DNA from: Opisthocomus hoazin
Taxonomy: Eukaryota; Chordata; Aves; Opisthocomiformes; Opisthocomidae
Length of the DNA: 64,000 nt
Assembly: GCF_030867145.1 (NCBI RefSeq)
Contig: NC_134419.1
Location: forward strand, 5,607,501-5,671,500
Direction of reading: 5' to 3'
In this document: positions 34,298 to 64,000 of the stretch, piece after piece
Layout: the number at the start of each line of letters is the position of its first letter
Numbering within the stretch: the first letter of the stretch is position 1
Made by a program: the position numbers and the translations under genes
Notes under the pieces: generated by a model
What the model saw: the letters and a program-made list of their open reading frames with translations, nothing else
Databases searched by the model: none
What the model was told of the DNA's origin: nothing

Positions 34298-36687
34298 GTA
34301 AACTCAGCTTTTATTTATTATGATGCATATTTTCTTCTCCTTCCTGTGTATAGACATTTGAGATCTGGAGAAATGTACTTAAAACTTCTGAAGGCAGGGG
34401 AAGGTTAATGTAAACAGCCAGTATTAAATATTAAAGAAGTATTTCCAATTTTAGAGTGCTATTCTGCTGCTATAAAGGTTTCCAGTCCAACTGTAGCTAA
34501 AAAAAAGCCCCATCCAGTCATGACTTGTATAAATTGGAGATTCTTGACTTGCCTTCAGATATGCCAGATTAATTCACATCTGCTGCAAACATGGGCCACT
34601 GGGTGTGCATCGCCTTGCCAAAAACACACCCTTAAATTCCCTGCTGCAATATCATTTCCTTGCATGCTCATGCATAATTGATACAAATGAACCTCCTATT
34701 GCCCAGGTGCCCGTTGCTGGGAAACATTATTTTTCTGAGACAGATAGTCCTAACTGCTTAAGAGCTGCTCTCCCCTAGAGCATCCCTGAAGGTCTCTCCA
34801 GTGCTTCCTGCATCCGTGAGAGACCCCATGTTGGTCAACTGCGGCGTGATGATGCAAACCTAAATGAAGTTTTATTTTTCACACTTACACCATTTAATGT
34901 GCAAGAGATGTTTCCTTTTTTTGTCTGCTATTTAGAGCATGTCTTCACCGATTATCTCAACGTTAGTTATTGTCAGTATTTCTCACCTTGTTGGTCAGCT
35001 CTGAAATAGTCAGAATATTTCTGCATTTGCATGAAAAAGTTGTACAGTTTAGTTGCTCCATCTCGTAAGTCTCTGTTTCAGGGGCTGGAACTGCAAGACT
35101 CCCTGAAAGATTCGCTTTTTAAAAAGCAAACCGTATAAATTTGAACTGGTTTGGGGCTTGACAAAAGTATTGAGATAAGGAGTATGTACTGCCACTCTTG
35201 CTGGGTTGAATATATAAAATAGTGGAAAACTTGACTCATTTCTTTCCAAAAAAACATTAAAAAAGAGTAAATAAAGCATCCAGTCAAAATTCACTTTATT
35301 TTTGTAAGCTAACTCAGGCATCCCAGCTATGTAAGGGCTGACTTCTGGCTCCCCGCGACTCGCAGCGGCAGGCAGTCACCCAACAGTTGCCCCTGTGTTC
35401 GGGCTCTTCGCCGCCGTGGGCCTGGAGGACGATTGCTTATTTTAAGAAAAAAGCTCCAAAATGTAGGAAGAGAAATATAAATTGCTACTGGCTTCTCCTC
35501 CGTGTATCCAGTGGATACCTTTTCAAAAGCAGGAAAATGTGGATAGGGTTTTTACACGGCTTTGGAAGAAAAAAAGCCCTTAAATATGACCGTAGTGTAC
35601 AGCTTCTGCCCCTCCCCAGCACATTTTAAGAGCCCATATCAGCTTGCTCATAAATATCCTAAAAACGTAGATGTTTAATTAGAAATTATTAAACGTTCCA
35701 GGCTTAAGAAAACAGAGCAAAATAAAAGCGCTGTTTGCCACATGGCCATTTCAAAGCTGGCATAGGAGACATCAGAAAAAACAGAACAAATATTTAACAT
35801 TTACTTTTAAGTCTATGCAGGCATTCTTATTTATTTTACCATGTGGTTACTATTAAGTGCGTTGGCCTGCATCCACCCTTGCAATAGAAAAAAATAAATA
35901 AAGCGATCCCCTGTAAGCATGCGCAGCTTTGCAGGCTTGCCAGCCCAAATATTTAGACTTCTCGAGGGGAGCTGGAGAGTTCGGGGAGCTGCAGCGCGTG
36001 TTTGGCTTGGGAGCAGGCTGGGACGTGCGCTCCGTCCTTCACCTACAGCCTTCGCGGGGAATTATCCCGACGGAAGCTGTGGAGACGGTTTACCTGGGGG
36101 ATTTTTTTTTTTTCCATGGCAATGTTTAGGATTGATCCTGTGAAGAAAACACCCCCTTCCTCGTCTCCTTCCTCATCCTCCTCCGCATCTAGCACTAGCT
36201 CACCACTCCTGAAGTCTTCATCACATGTAACATCTGTAAGCACTATAGGCAAATCTCGTCTCAGCCACATGTGCTCATTCTTTGCCTCATAAGGACGATA
36301 CTTAACCATTTTTTTTTTTTTAATTAAATTTAAAAAAAAAATCTTCTCATATCTCCTGAGATATTCACGATCAGGCCCCGATCCTGGTGCGATTACGCAC
36401 AGTCCTTGTGGGGCTGTGGCCCAACTCGATGTGAAACGCCAACTTCTGCCCTGGCGTTGGCAGCTGACAATGTTGGGATGCCTTGCAATGCACTTTTAAA
36501 CTGTTTTTCTTCATGGACAGATTCCAGTGCATGTATGGCAGGAAAGCACTTGATAGGGGATGACTCAAGACAATACAAAAAAGCTTTAGATATAGCAACT
36601 TAGATTTCCTCAATTAAACCATGGGTTGGCTATATTTAGGTCAAGATACCGGTCAGGAAATTAAATTCTTCTTTTTTTCTTTTATAG

Positions 36688-36705
36688 CCTTGCTGGTACA
36701 TCCTA
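36688..36705 (+). CDS. FYB2: candidate FYB2 terminal coding exon
   Basis: A strong polypyrimidine tract (CTTCTTTTTTTCTTTTATAG) precedes CCTTGCTGGTACATCC and a TAA stop. Joined to exon 19 in phase 2 it adds six residues (SLAGTS) before the stop, close to the seven-residue tail I recall after DF in human FYB2. The residues themselves do not match the human tail, and two other acceptors (35318 and 36130) compete. Confidence 0.35.
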
Positions 36706-37213
36706 AACACATCAAAACTTGAAGTAAGTCTCACGTGAATGCTAAACTCTGATCCTCCACACTCCTTCTCAAAATGGAGCCCATCATGATAACCCTTCTG
36801 CTCTGCTGAAGGAGGGAGAATTGAAACTTCTTAGAAGCCAATTCTGTGCCACATAAATTGTGTAAAAGGGAGACTGGGGAGAGCAATGACACTGTAGCAC
36901 TCACTGCAGCTTTGTGCTTTCACTGGATTTACACCTCTCTGCATCACAGCCATGTGAGAACTAAGTCCCCAGTTCTTCCCCCAAGCACCTTTCCTGCAAC
37001 AAAGAAAGGTTGTTTTTGCATAATATCTTTAAAATCCTTCTCTCCATGCTTTTGTGTATGGAGTTGAGATCTGAGTCAGCGCAAGTCCATCAGCTCTGCG
37101 GGATGCACGTTAATACAGAAGAAAAGCTTTGGGCCTGGCTCCTGGCATGTATTTCGGTCGGGGAAGCTGTTTATGTTATTCATGTCTATATTTCAATTCC
37201 CCTCCATACCCCT

Positions 37214-37242
37214 TCACACCCCCCCCACCCCCCCCCCCCCCA
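37214..37242. repeat. poly-C tract
   Basis: Two C-runs separated by a single A, about 28 bases in all, in the intergenic/3' UTR zone. If transcribed from the minus strand it would be a G-run in the PRKAA2 3' UTR, with quadruplex potential. Confidence 0.85.
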
Positions 37243-39485
37243 AGCCCTGGGGGCATCCATGGCCCCGCAGCCGGGATGTGCCAGGAGCATCTCCAGAGTC
37301 CCAGGAGCATCTCCAGAGGGAAACTCTACCAGCCAACCCCAGCCTGCAAACATGGACCAAGCGAGAAGTAACCTTTAAGGATTTGTTGCTCTTGCCTCTT
37401 TTCATCTCTGAGTTTATTAAAGTGCAAATGTCAACCATGGAGACAGCTATCACATGCAGTGCAGTACACTGAGAAACACTTTCCACAGCATAAATGGAAG
37501 GTAAAAGGCTTCGTTGTGATTATCTAATGCACAGTTACTTGCACAAAGGACAAAACTGAACCTAGGCTCTGTGCCCTTCCACAACAGCTAGCCCCAGAAA
37601 GTACTAAAGCGATTAATCTGAAAAGAAAACCTCGTCCAGTCCATCAGCTGACAAAATACAAAGTGCCAAGAAGGATGGAGTAGTTATAGAGTCCGGTATT
37701 TTTTTCTGAGCCTCATGTTAATGATATGTTTGGAGGGATGCTTATCCTCAGAGCTTTTTAAAGTTCAGTATTTTAACAAAAGAAAATTCATAAATACTCT
37801 TTATAGCAAGAACAAAAAATTGCAATGGGCTAGTCCAGTCCATATCTCTCACAGAGCTGAGGTTTGTCTGCGCAGAGATGCTGGGCCATGGACACTACAG
37901 TTATCCTGGGATTCAGTTTTGCTTTGCACTCTAAAAGAAAAAAAAACAACAAATGTGTTGAGGTACAAAACGAATACAACATGACACAGAACACACGAAC
38001 ATGCTTTCAGCAACGAGAATAAATATCACCGTGTCTACGGCATCTACTTCACAGCTTTGTGAGATGACGATAAATAAACTATTTCAAAACTTGAAACAAA
38101 CCCAGAGAGATGAGTCTTACAAACGAACTCTCAGTTTTAAATTAAGGCAGCTTCAGCAGGAATTTCTAGGCTTTTGTTGAAAACCGACTTTTTGTACCAC
38201 TGACAGTGTACCCGTGCTTTGCAGCTCGAGCTCTGATTTACCATCCAGTTCTCCTAACTCTGATGATCAAAACGAGCACCGAATACCTCTAATACCAGGT
38301 TTGCTCTCAGCAAAAGTCAGTGTTTGGTCAATGGGGATGATGTGGGAATTCCGAAAACCAGTTCACCTCCCGGGCATGAGGTGCCTCTGACTGAATCAAC
38401 TTCAGGTCCAAGAGGCAGACTGGAAATTCTGAATGACAGGAAGCTGCTGCTTTTTTAATAAGTGAATGATGAAAAGTAATATATATAGGAAGCGCTAAGA
38501 AAGCCAATGGAAAGCCCATACCAAAGCAAGACCTTAAGAAAGGTGACTCTAGGAATTACATCATGCACCTGAATCAAAAACAGATCCTCACACTTTCCAG
38601 TAAAATACGGCAGGAGCTGGAGCGGGGATTTGTTCGGCTCATCCGAAGGGATGGATGCGATTCTTCTTCCCCTTCTCCTCTCAGCTACTAAAAAGGTAAA
38701 GCCAAATAACTGCCCAAAAAATGGTACTTCAAGTATTTAGAAACACGGCCTGCATGTCTCACCGGTGGATGCGGCATAAACCGGAGGGATTTGTGCCCCT
38801 CCTGAAATAAAGCTGCGACTTCCAGCAGTCCTAAAATAGGCCGAAGGCACGATTTCATGTCCCGCGCATGGGTCTCTCTTCCTTCTGTCTGGGTGCACAC
38901 AAGACGACTGATGATAAAGAGCAGTAAAATGAAAAGGAGCAGACAGAATGGTTATTTTGTTCGAACCTCATCTATTCCAATACGAATGGCATTATAATCA
39001 CACCAAAAAATGTATATACAACAGGTACTAACCAGTTCATTTTTCACAACGCTGCCCATACCCCTGTGCTTCTACACACCTTATGAAAAGCTCAATTGGA
39101 CGCGCACGCTGAAGATGCACTTCTGACCCGTTAAGAGGAAAAAACATCCCGCTGCCGTCGCCTGCTCAGCTCTGACTCCTGGAAATCAAACGGCCCCAGA
39201 CCCCGTCTGCAGCAGGGCTTTGGCCGGGGAGGGAGGGAGGGCGGGATGCTCGTGGCTCCCGAGGCCACCTCTCCGCCCTTCGCCAGCCGAGGCCGTGCCG
39301 ATCCGACGGGGTCAGCTAACCTACTCACAGGCTTTACCTAGAAGAGGGTGTAAAAATACCATGCCCTTTCTCTGGGTCCTCTCGCATGCCGGGATCAGTG
39401 TGTGTGTGATGGCAGATGTCCAGGGCACTCACCTACCCCACCGGGCAAATAAAACCGAGAGGCCAATGACAAGGATGCTACCTAC

Positions 39486-39552
39486 ATTTTTTATATATAT
39501 ATTTTTATATATATATTTTTTATATATATATTTTATATATATATATATATTT
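39486..39552. repeat. (AT)n / ATTTTTAT repeat
   Basis: Sixty-seven bases of alternating TA dinucleotides interrupted regularly by T-runs (TATATATATTTTT pattern). An AT-rich simple repeat inside the putative PRKAA2 3' UTR. Confidence 0.92.
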
Positions 39553-40103
39553 GCCAACCAGTGCAGTACAAGCTATTTCTGAATTAACTCATCCAGGAGC
39601 CGGAGGTTAATGCTGGAGCCTAACTGAACTCGATCCTCTGCATTTTGTCTCTCCCCCTTGGGCTGAAGCAAAGTTTGGGCGAGTTTGTGGCTTGCAAAGC
39701 ACAGCTGTCCAGTGGCTTTTGAAGAATTGCACTTGGAGGAATTCAAGTTTCCGTAGTTCAGATATGTCTACCCTGCTTTTCCTGATGCTTGTGCATGTAC
39801 CAGCATAACTCAAAAAAAAACCTGACCACAGTGTAACAGTGTAAAAGTTAAACTTTTCCTCTGGAAAATGTAACCAGAGGTCAGCAGCTTCTTTGCAGCT
39901 GGAAACCAGAAAACAGCCTGTCTGAAGGTAAAATAAATTTTAAAAAGAAGTGAAATGTCTCAGAATATTTCAACATGCAGCATGGATTTGGGCAAGGCTG
40001 TAATGGACAGTTTAATCCGACACGTTCATCATGGAGGTACTTCCATCAGTCCCACTCGCCCCACTGCCTCTGCTGACGTCGAGCAGGACAGATGCTTCAC
40101 CTC

Positions 40104-40229
40104 TTGGACAAGGTCCTGTGCAGCCTGCTCTAGGTGACCCTGCTTTGGCAGGGGGGTTGGACTAGATGATCCACAGAGGTCCCTTCCAATCCCTACCATA
40201 CTGGGCTTCTGTGATTCTGATTCTGTGAT
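40104..40229 (+). mobile_element. short CR1 3' fragment
   Basis: Only the last ~125 bases of a CR1: ACAAGGTCCTGTGCAGCCTG, the GGTTGGACTAGATGATC block, and a decayed ATTCTGTG tail. It lies 2.9 kb past the PRKAA2 stop in opposite orientation to that gene. Confidence 0.92.
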
Positions 40230-43129
40230 ATCTTTCTCTCTATATGGAAAACTGAGCCACTCTTCTGGCCTTCTAGGCAGGACTGGTTTTGCAGAGCCAT
40301 ACACCAGTTAATGTTTGCATGGGTCGGAGAAGATGCCAAGTGCCACAAGGGCTTATTCTACCACCTAGAAATCCCACTCACCTCCAGGACGCAAATATTT
40401 CCTCCCCAGGGCATCTGCTGCCGCATTCGCCGCTGTTTAATTCTATTAGTTCTGCTGGGTAGGAAATCCCAGAGGACAAGTCTCATTTTAAGGCAAAACA
40501 TCTGTACTTCTACATACGTCTGTTCATATCTAATGCACCAGGCCGTTATCAACGGGGCTACAGATGTTCCCAGGACAAGTGACTTGGCAAGATGCTCAGT
40601 TGTGAGTGATGATTTAAACAGCCTTTCGCATTTCAAATACATTTCACAGTGGGGATATGGACACTCCTAACCATTTCCCAGATGGAAATTCATGTCTGTC
40701 CCTACGGCTGCTCAGCTGCCCTCTCCTGCTCCCTTTCCAAAGGGGCTTATCTCCAGCACCCGAAACTGTTTAGGGCTGGTGGCTCAGCATTTACTTGTGT
40801 CTGAGCACTGATCTGAAAGCTGCTAAAGAGGTGGGTGCTGCTCAGCTTTGGCTCTGGGGTGGGGTTGTTTTTTGCATGGAGGAGTCTGGATTCTCCATTC
40901 TCGCCAGGTATGACCTGCTCACACCACAGCACATCATCTGAGAGCCTCCAGGCACAGTACCAAAGCCATCCTCCACCCTAGAGTATTTATTTAATAATGA
41001 TAATATAATAAAAAGCTTGTTACAAAACCTAGGAGTACTACAAATATTTCCAGTGTTTCTTTTAAAAACAAAATTGTTCTGCTGCCGGGTTTATAATCCA
41101 GCCACTGCTGCACTGGATTTAGCGTATGAGAACTTAACAGCAAAACTGATTTTTTTTATTTTAAAGCTTTCTGCTTTGTGTGGCTTCTGGAAAAACTGGA
41201 GGTGTAAAGTCACGTTAGTGAGAATCTAGGCGTAATCTGTAACAAAAGTAAGGCAATTTTGTATTCTTAAATAAAAGGGACTTCAAGCTGAAAACGTCCA
41301 CTTAACTGCCAGTAGATGGCAAAAATATCCCGTATTTGTCTTCATTGCCTATAATGATTAGTACAAAAGGCTTAGTGTGTCGTTCTCTCCCTTGCTTCTC
41401 ATAGAAACTTGCAGAAAGTATAAATTAAAGTGCAACTGTACAAAAAAACCTAGCAAAAAACCTCAACGGGTCATAAGAAGCTATCAAAAAAACGGATTAA
41501 TTTTTTTTTGAAGTTGAATGACTGCATACCTGGGACCAGCAACAGTTCTCCTTTGCTTTGCTTCTTAAAGCAAACCTCCCCAAAAAACAACAACAACAAA
41601 AAGCCACCCAGGATTTTTTTGGCAAAGTTTTCATAAAGCATTTGTTCCTTGACTGATTAGACTATTACGTGCCTTTGCAATCAAGTAAATGGAATTAAAT
41701 ACCACAGCAAAGCCAAGCAGATGCCAACGCTGCCCGTTAGATTAAGCCTAAGTAATCAAAAAAAATAATTCTTTTAAACAAAGAAGTCACACATGCATTA
41801 GAGTTTACCCTTGAATAACAAGAATTTAACCTTAAAAATCCCCGCAGTTTGTCTTAAAAAATAAAATCCCATCCTTCAGACAGCCAGTAGTAAAGAAACA
41901 GCAGAACTCCGAATTCGGATATCCCTGCCTGATCAGTGGAGCAGTGGAGGTCCCAGCCCGGCGAGCAGCAGCGGGATGGGAGAGCCCTTCGGCACGAAAA
42001 GCCAGTCTCCGGCGGCACGAAGCTGCGAGCGGGGAAAGCAGGGAAGGCAGACGCAGCGGCGATTTTAGGGTGGTGATGATGGACGGAGGCTTCCTACGGG
42101 AAAGGTGAGAGGTAAATGCTCCAGAGCTGTGCGATGCTGCCGGCTCTCGCCCGGCAGTGATGATCCCCACCCTTGGGTGCGTGGTGGGCGAAGCGCCGGG
42201 TTCTCGGGTGGCTCATCCAAATCCTGCTTGGGATGAGGGCCCTGGAGCTGGCGGTGAGGCAGGGGAAGGTGAGCGGGCTGGAGGAAGGAGACAATTAAAG
42301 GTTGGAAAAAGGCAAGCAGCCTTCTCCTTTGAACGTGGTGAGGGGGTCAGTGCTGTCCGGGGCTCTCAGGAGGAGGAGATAAAGCACCTTATGGGTCAGT
42401 CCTCTGCAAAGACTTGACACGTGGAGGCTTTCCCACAGCAGGTTTGCAACGGGACCTTAGCACATCCCACCTTCCCTCCCCGTCTTTAGCGGGGGACAAA
42501 GAAACAGAGGGGAGGGATGGCATATTGCACTAGTGCAGAAGCACCTAAGCAGCTGCTAGTTTTAGGAGGAAAGTGTTGCCAGACTGGCAACCCCACCGGC
42601 ACCTGCGTGCGAACGCCACAGAGCTCCTCCATGAGCCCTCCGCTCCGTTTCACGTAGCTCCCGGTGGACCTCTCTGACCTGGCTCAGCCCATCCTGCCCC
42701 TGCTCTGCACAGCAACGGGGACACAACATCAACCTCACCGCCCGCTACCGACATCGCAGAGAGCTTGGCCACAGCTCCGTTAACTCAGGAGGAACCAGGG
42801 GGGACGTGTTTTCCAAACAACTCAGCAGTACGTTTGCTACTTTACAGCCGTGCCAACATTTCCCATTCGGTTCACTGGAAAAAAAAAGGGCGTTGGATGC
42901 ATTTCACCACGGCAGAACGAGTGAAATAATGAAGTTATTCTTATTTCCTCAGTGCTTTGTTAGAGGGGAGTATGTTTTGGGTCTGGAACTGGCTCTGTGT
43001 CGCAGGCTACGGAGCGGTGAGGGGCGGCGGAGGAGGAACGAAGCAGAAGAAACAAGGAACGGACAAGTCAGACCAGATCCTCACAGTGCAATACCAAGTG
43101 CGCAGGGACCGGTGCCTCGGTGCCGCCCG

Positions 43130-62600
<19,471 letters not shown>

Positions 62601-64000
62601 GAAGTTGTGTTAGGTCTGTGGAGCACATCTCCACAGAGGGATGTGCTGTGGGGTGGGAAGCATGGCCCCACACGCACCCTGCGAGGCCCAGCCGTAGCTT
62701 GGGCTGGGGGACAAGGCGTGGATGGGTGGAAGCGACTGATGGGCATGAAAGAGCATGGGCAGGTGGGGTGGAGGGAGGAAGGGGTGGAGGTTTGTGTTGG
62801 AGTGGTTGGGTAGTGGGCTGAAGGGGGAGAAAGAAAGTGTTGTGGAGAAGAGAAGGGTGGTTGTGAGGTGGGCAGCAGGTGTCAGGACCTGCCTGGTGGG
62901 GTGTTGCCAGGCCCTGGGTCCTGCATGCTGAGGAAGGGAGGTGGTACTCATGGATATCTCCTTGCTGTCCTTCACCCTGGACTGCAGGCTGGGAGAAGTG
63001 AAGACCTAGTGTGTGCCAGTAAGTTCATGTGTGTGGTTGGGAAGGGCTGAACTTGGGGTGATGGTGGTGCTACCTACTGCTAGCAGCCGCTGCGCAGTGC
63101 GCCGGGGTGTGATGGTGGATGAGCAGTTCTCCCTTGGCAAAGCAGCCGCGGGAGCCTTCCTGTGGGTCCGTAGCTGTGTTAATACGAAGGAGCAAAGCAC
63201 ATGCACAGGGAAGGAAATATCACTACAGCAGCAACCAGCACAGCCAGCTGAAACCATCTCCATGCCTTGGCAGCGATGTCAGCTGCTGTTTCTCAAGAGC
63301 TAACAACTCGTCCTAATGAGGATAGCATTATTCATTCCTTAGCAGTTCAGTCCTGGGACAGCCTGCAGTCTGGTAAGGGGATGTTGTATATTAAATAATA
63401 AAACGGCTGCTCTAAGTGGGCTGCTTCTTGCTAGAACGTCTCATTAGAAATGTACTTTGGGGAGAAGAAAACCCTATCCTGAAGGAAACACCCATTTAGT
63501 GATCCCAGCTCTTCTCTGTGATGAAGATTTCCCTTTTTACTCAGAAGACAACTGCAACCCCCCAGAAAAAGCCCTTGCCACGCTGCACAGCAACTGAGGC
63601 TGGCAGGCAGCTGATGCGGGTGTCTGCTATAAGGTGAAGGTCTCCCTGCTTTGCAGTCCCATGGCCTCAGCTGCCTCTCGCCTGGGTGACGGGACCCTTG
63701 TGACTGCTGTCTTGGGACCTCTGCATCTCCAGACCAGAGACCAGGCAAAGCAGGAGCTGCTCCTCAGCTCAGAGAGCTGTGTGCTAGGGGAAAGGATTTG
63801 TTCTTTGTGTGGAGGCTCAGATCCATTTCTCTTTCAAGCAGTTACCCGGTGAAGGATTTCTCCTGAAAGTCCAAAAAGTTTCCTCAGGAACGCAGGGTGG
63901 TCCCCCTCACCTCCTAAAGAGGATGCAAACTTTGTCTGGACCACGCGAACAGTTCACGTTAAGAGGACACGCATGCTCATCCCCAGTGACTACCATGGTT
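62601..64000. other. flank upstream of PRKAA2, no gene recognised
   Basis: No coding exon, CR1 or RNA gene seen. A purine-rich [20 protein letters not shown] stretch lies at 62765-62870. The mammalian neighbour on this side is PLPP3; no trace of its exons is visible. Confidence 0.55.

Larger units (their letters stand above)
34298..43129. other. convergent tails of FYB2 and PRKAA2; probable long PRKAA2 3' UTR
   Basis: Nearly 9 kb with no recognised conserved protein. It must hold the FYB2 terminal exon and 3' UTR on the + strand and the PRKAA2 3' UTR on the - strand. Human PRKAA2 is known for a 3' UTR of several kb. On the minus strand an AATAAA lies at 35295-35300, which would give a 3' UTR of about 7.8 kb; on the plus strand AATAAA motifs occur at 35270-35275 and 38018-38023. 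All these signals are short enough to occur by chance. Open frames such as 36002-36292 are addressed in the findings. Confidence 0.45.

Noticed and set aside
38535..38690. Short frame encoding MHLNQKQILTLSSKIRQELE and continuing for 42 codons
   Set aside because: Exon-like in feel but no acceptor/donor pair, no recognised homologue, and it lies in the probable PRKAA2 3' UTR on the opposite strand.

Overview
This window is vertebrate nuclear DNA, almost certainly from a bird. It holds two spliced genes with conserved exon phases and eight fragments of CR1 LINEs of the avian/archosaur type, with (ATTCTGTG)n 3' tails and RT C-terminal coding remnants. The two genes can be assembled exon by exon. 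They lie tail to tail: FYB2 (FYN-binding protein 2, C1orf168) on the + strand from about 9.4 to 34.3 kb or slightly beyond, and PRKAA2 (AMP-activated protein kinase catalytic subunit alpha-2) on the - strand from 61.0 to 43.1 kb. From memory, the two are convergent neighbours in human too, so this looks like conserved synteny.

Layout. 1-9.3 kb: intergenic flank, no gene recognised, one CR1 at 8.2-8.66 kb. 9.35-9.64 kb: GC-rich putative FYB2 promoter and first exon, with only three codons ahead of the splice. 13.5-34.3 kb: FYB2 exons 2-19, which join in a continuous frame for 728 codons plus two bases; many are tiny (29-34 nt). The product is a T-cell-type adaptor: proline-rich segments, acidic tyrosine motifs of the YDDV/YEDV kind, lysine/glutamate-rich stretches and a C-terminal helical-SH3 domain. 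Its last exon is uncertain. 34.3-43.1 kb: convergent gene tails, AT-rich, probably including a long PRKAA2 3' UTR. 43.1-61.0 kb: nine PRKAA2 coding exons giving exactly 552 residues, with all kinase motifs and the Thr172 activation-loop site intact. 60.8-61.1 kb: PRKAA2 CpG island. 61.1-62.6 kb: a degenerate GC-rich minisatellite directly upstream of PRKAA2, with a 64-66 bp repeat made of two diverged 33 bp halves. 62.6-64.0 kb: no gene recognised.

The two proteins are not known to act together. AMPK alpha-2 is an energy-sensing Ser/Thr kinase; FYB2 is a scaffold in T-cell receptor signalling. I found no new biological system here. The points most worth checking are a non-canonical GC 5' splice site implied for PRKAA2 intron 1, CR1 insertions lying against splice sites in both genes, the promoter-proximal minisatellite, two NAGNAG acceptors in FYB2 and the unresolved FYB2 C-terminus. 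Exon boundaries were inferred by eye from splice consensus, reading phase and remembered homologues; no alignment was run.
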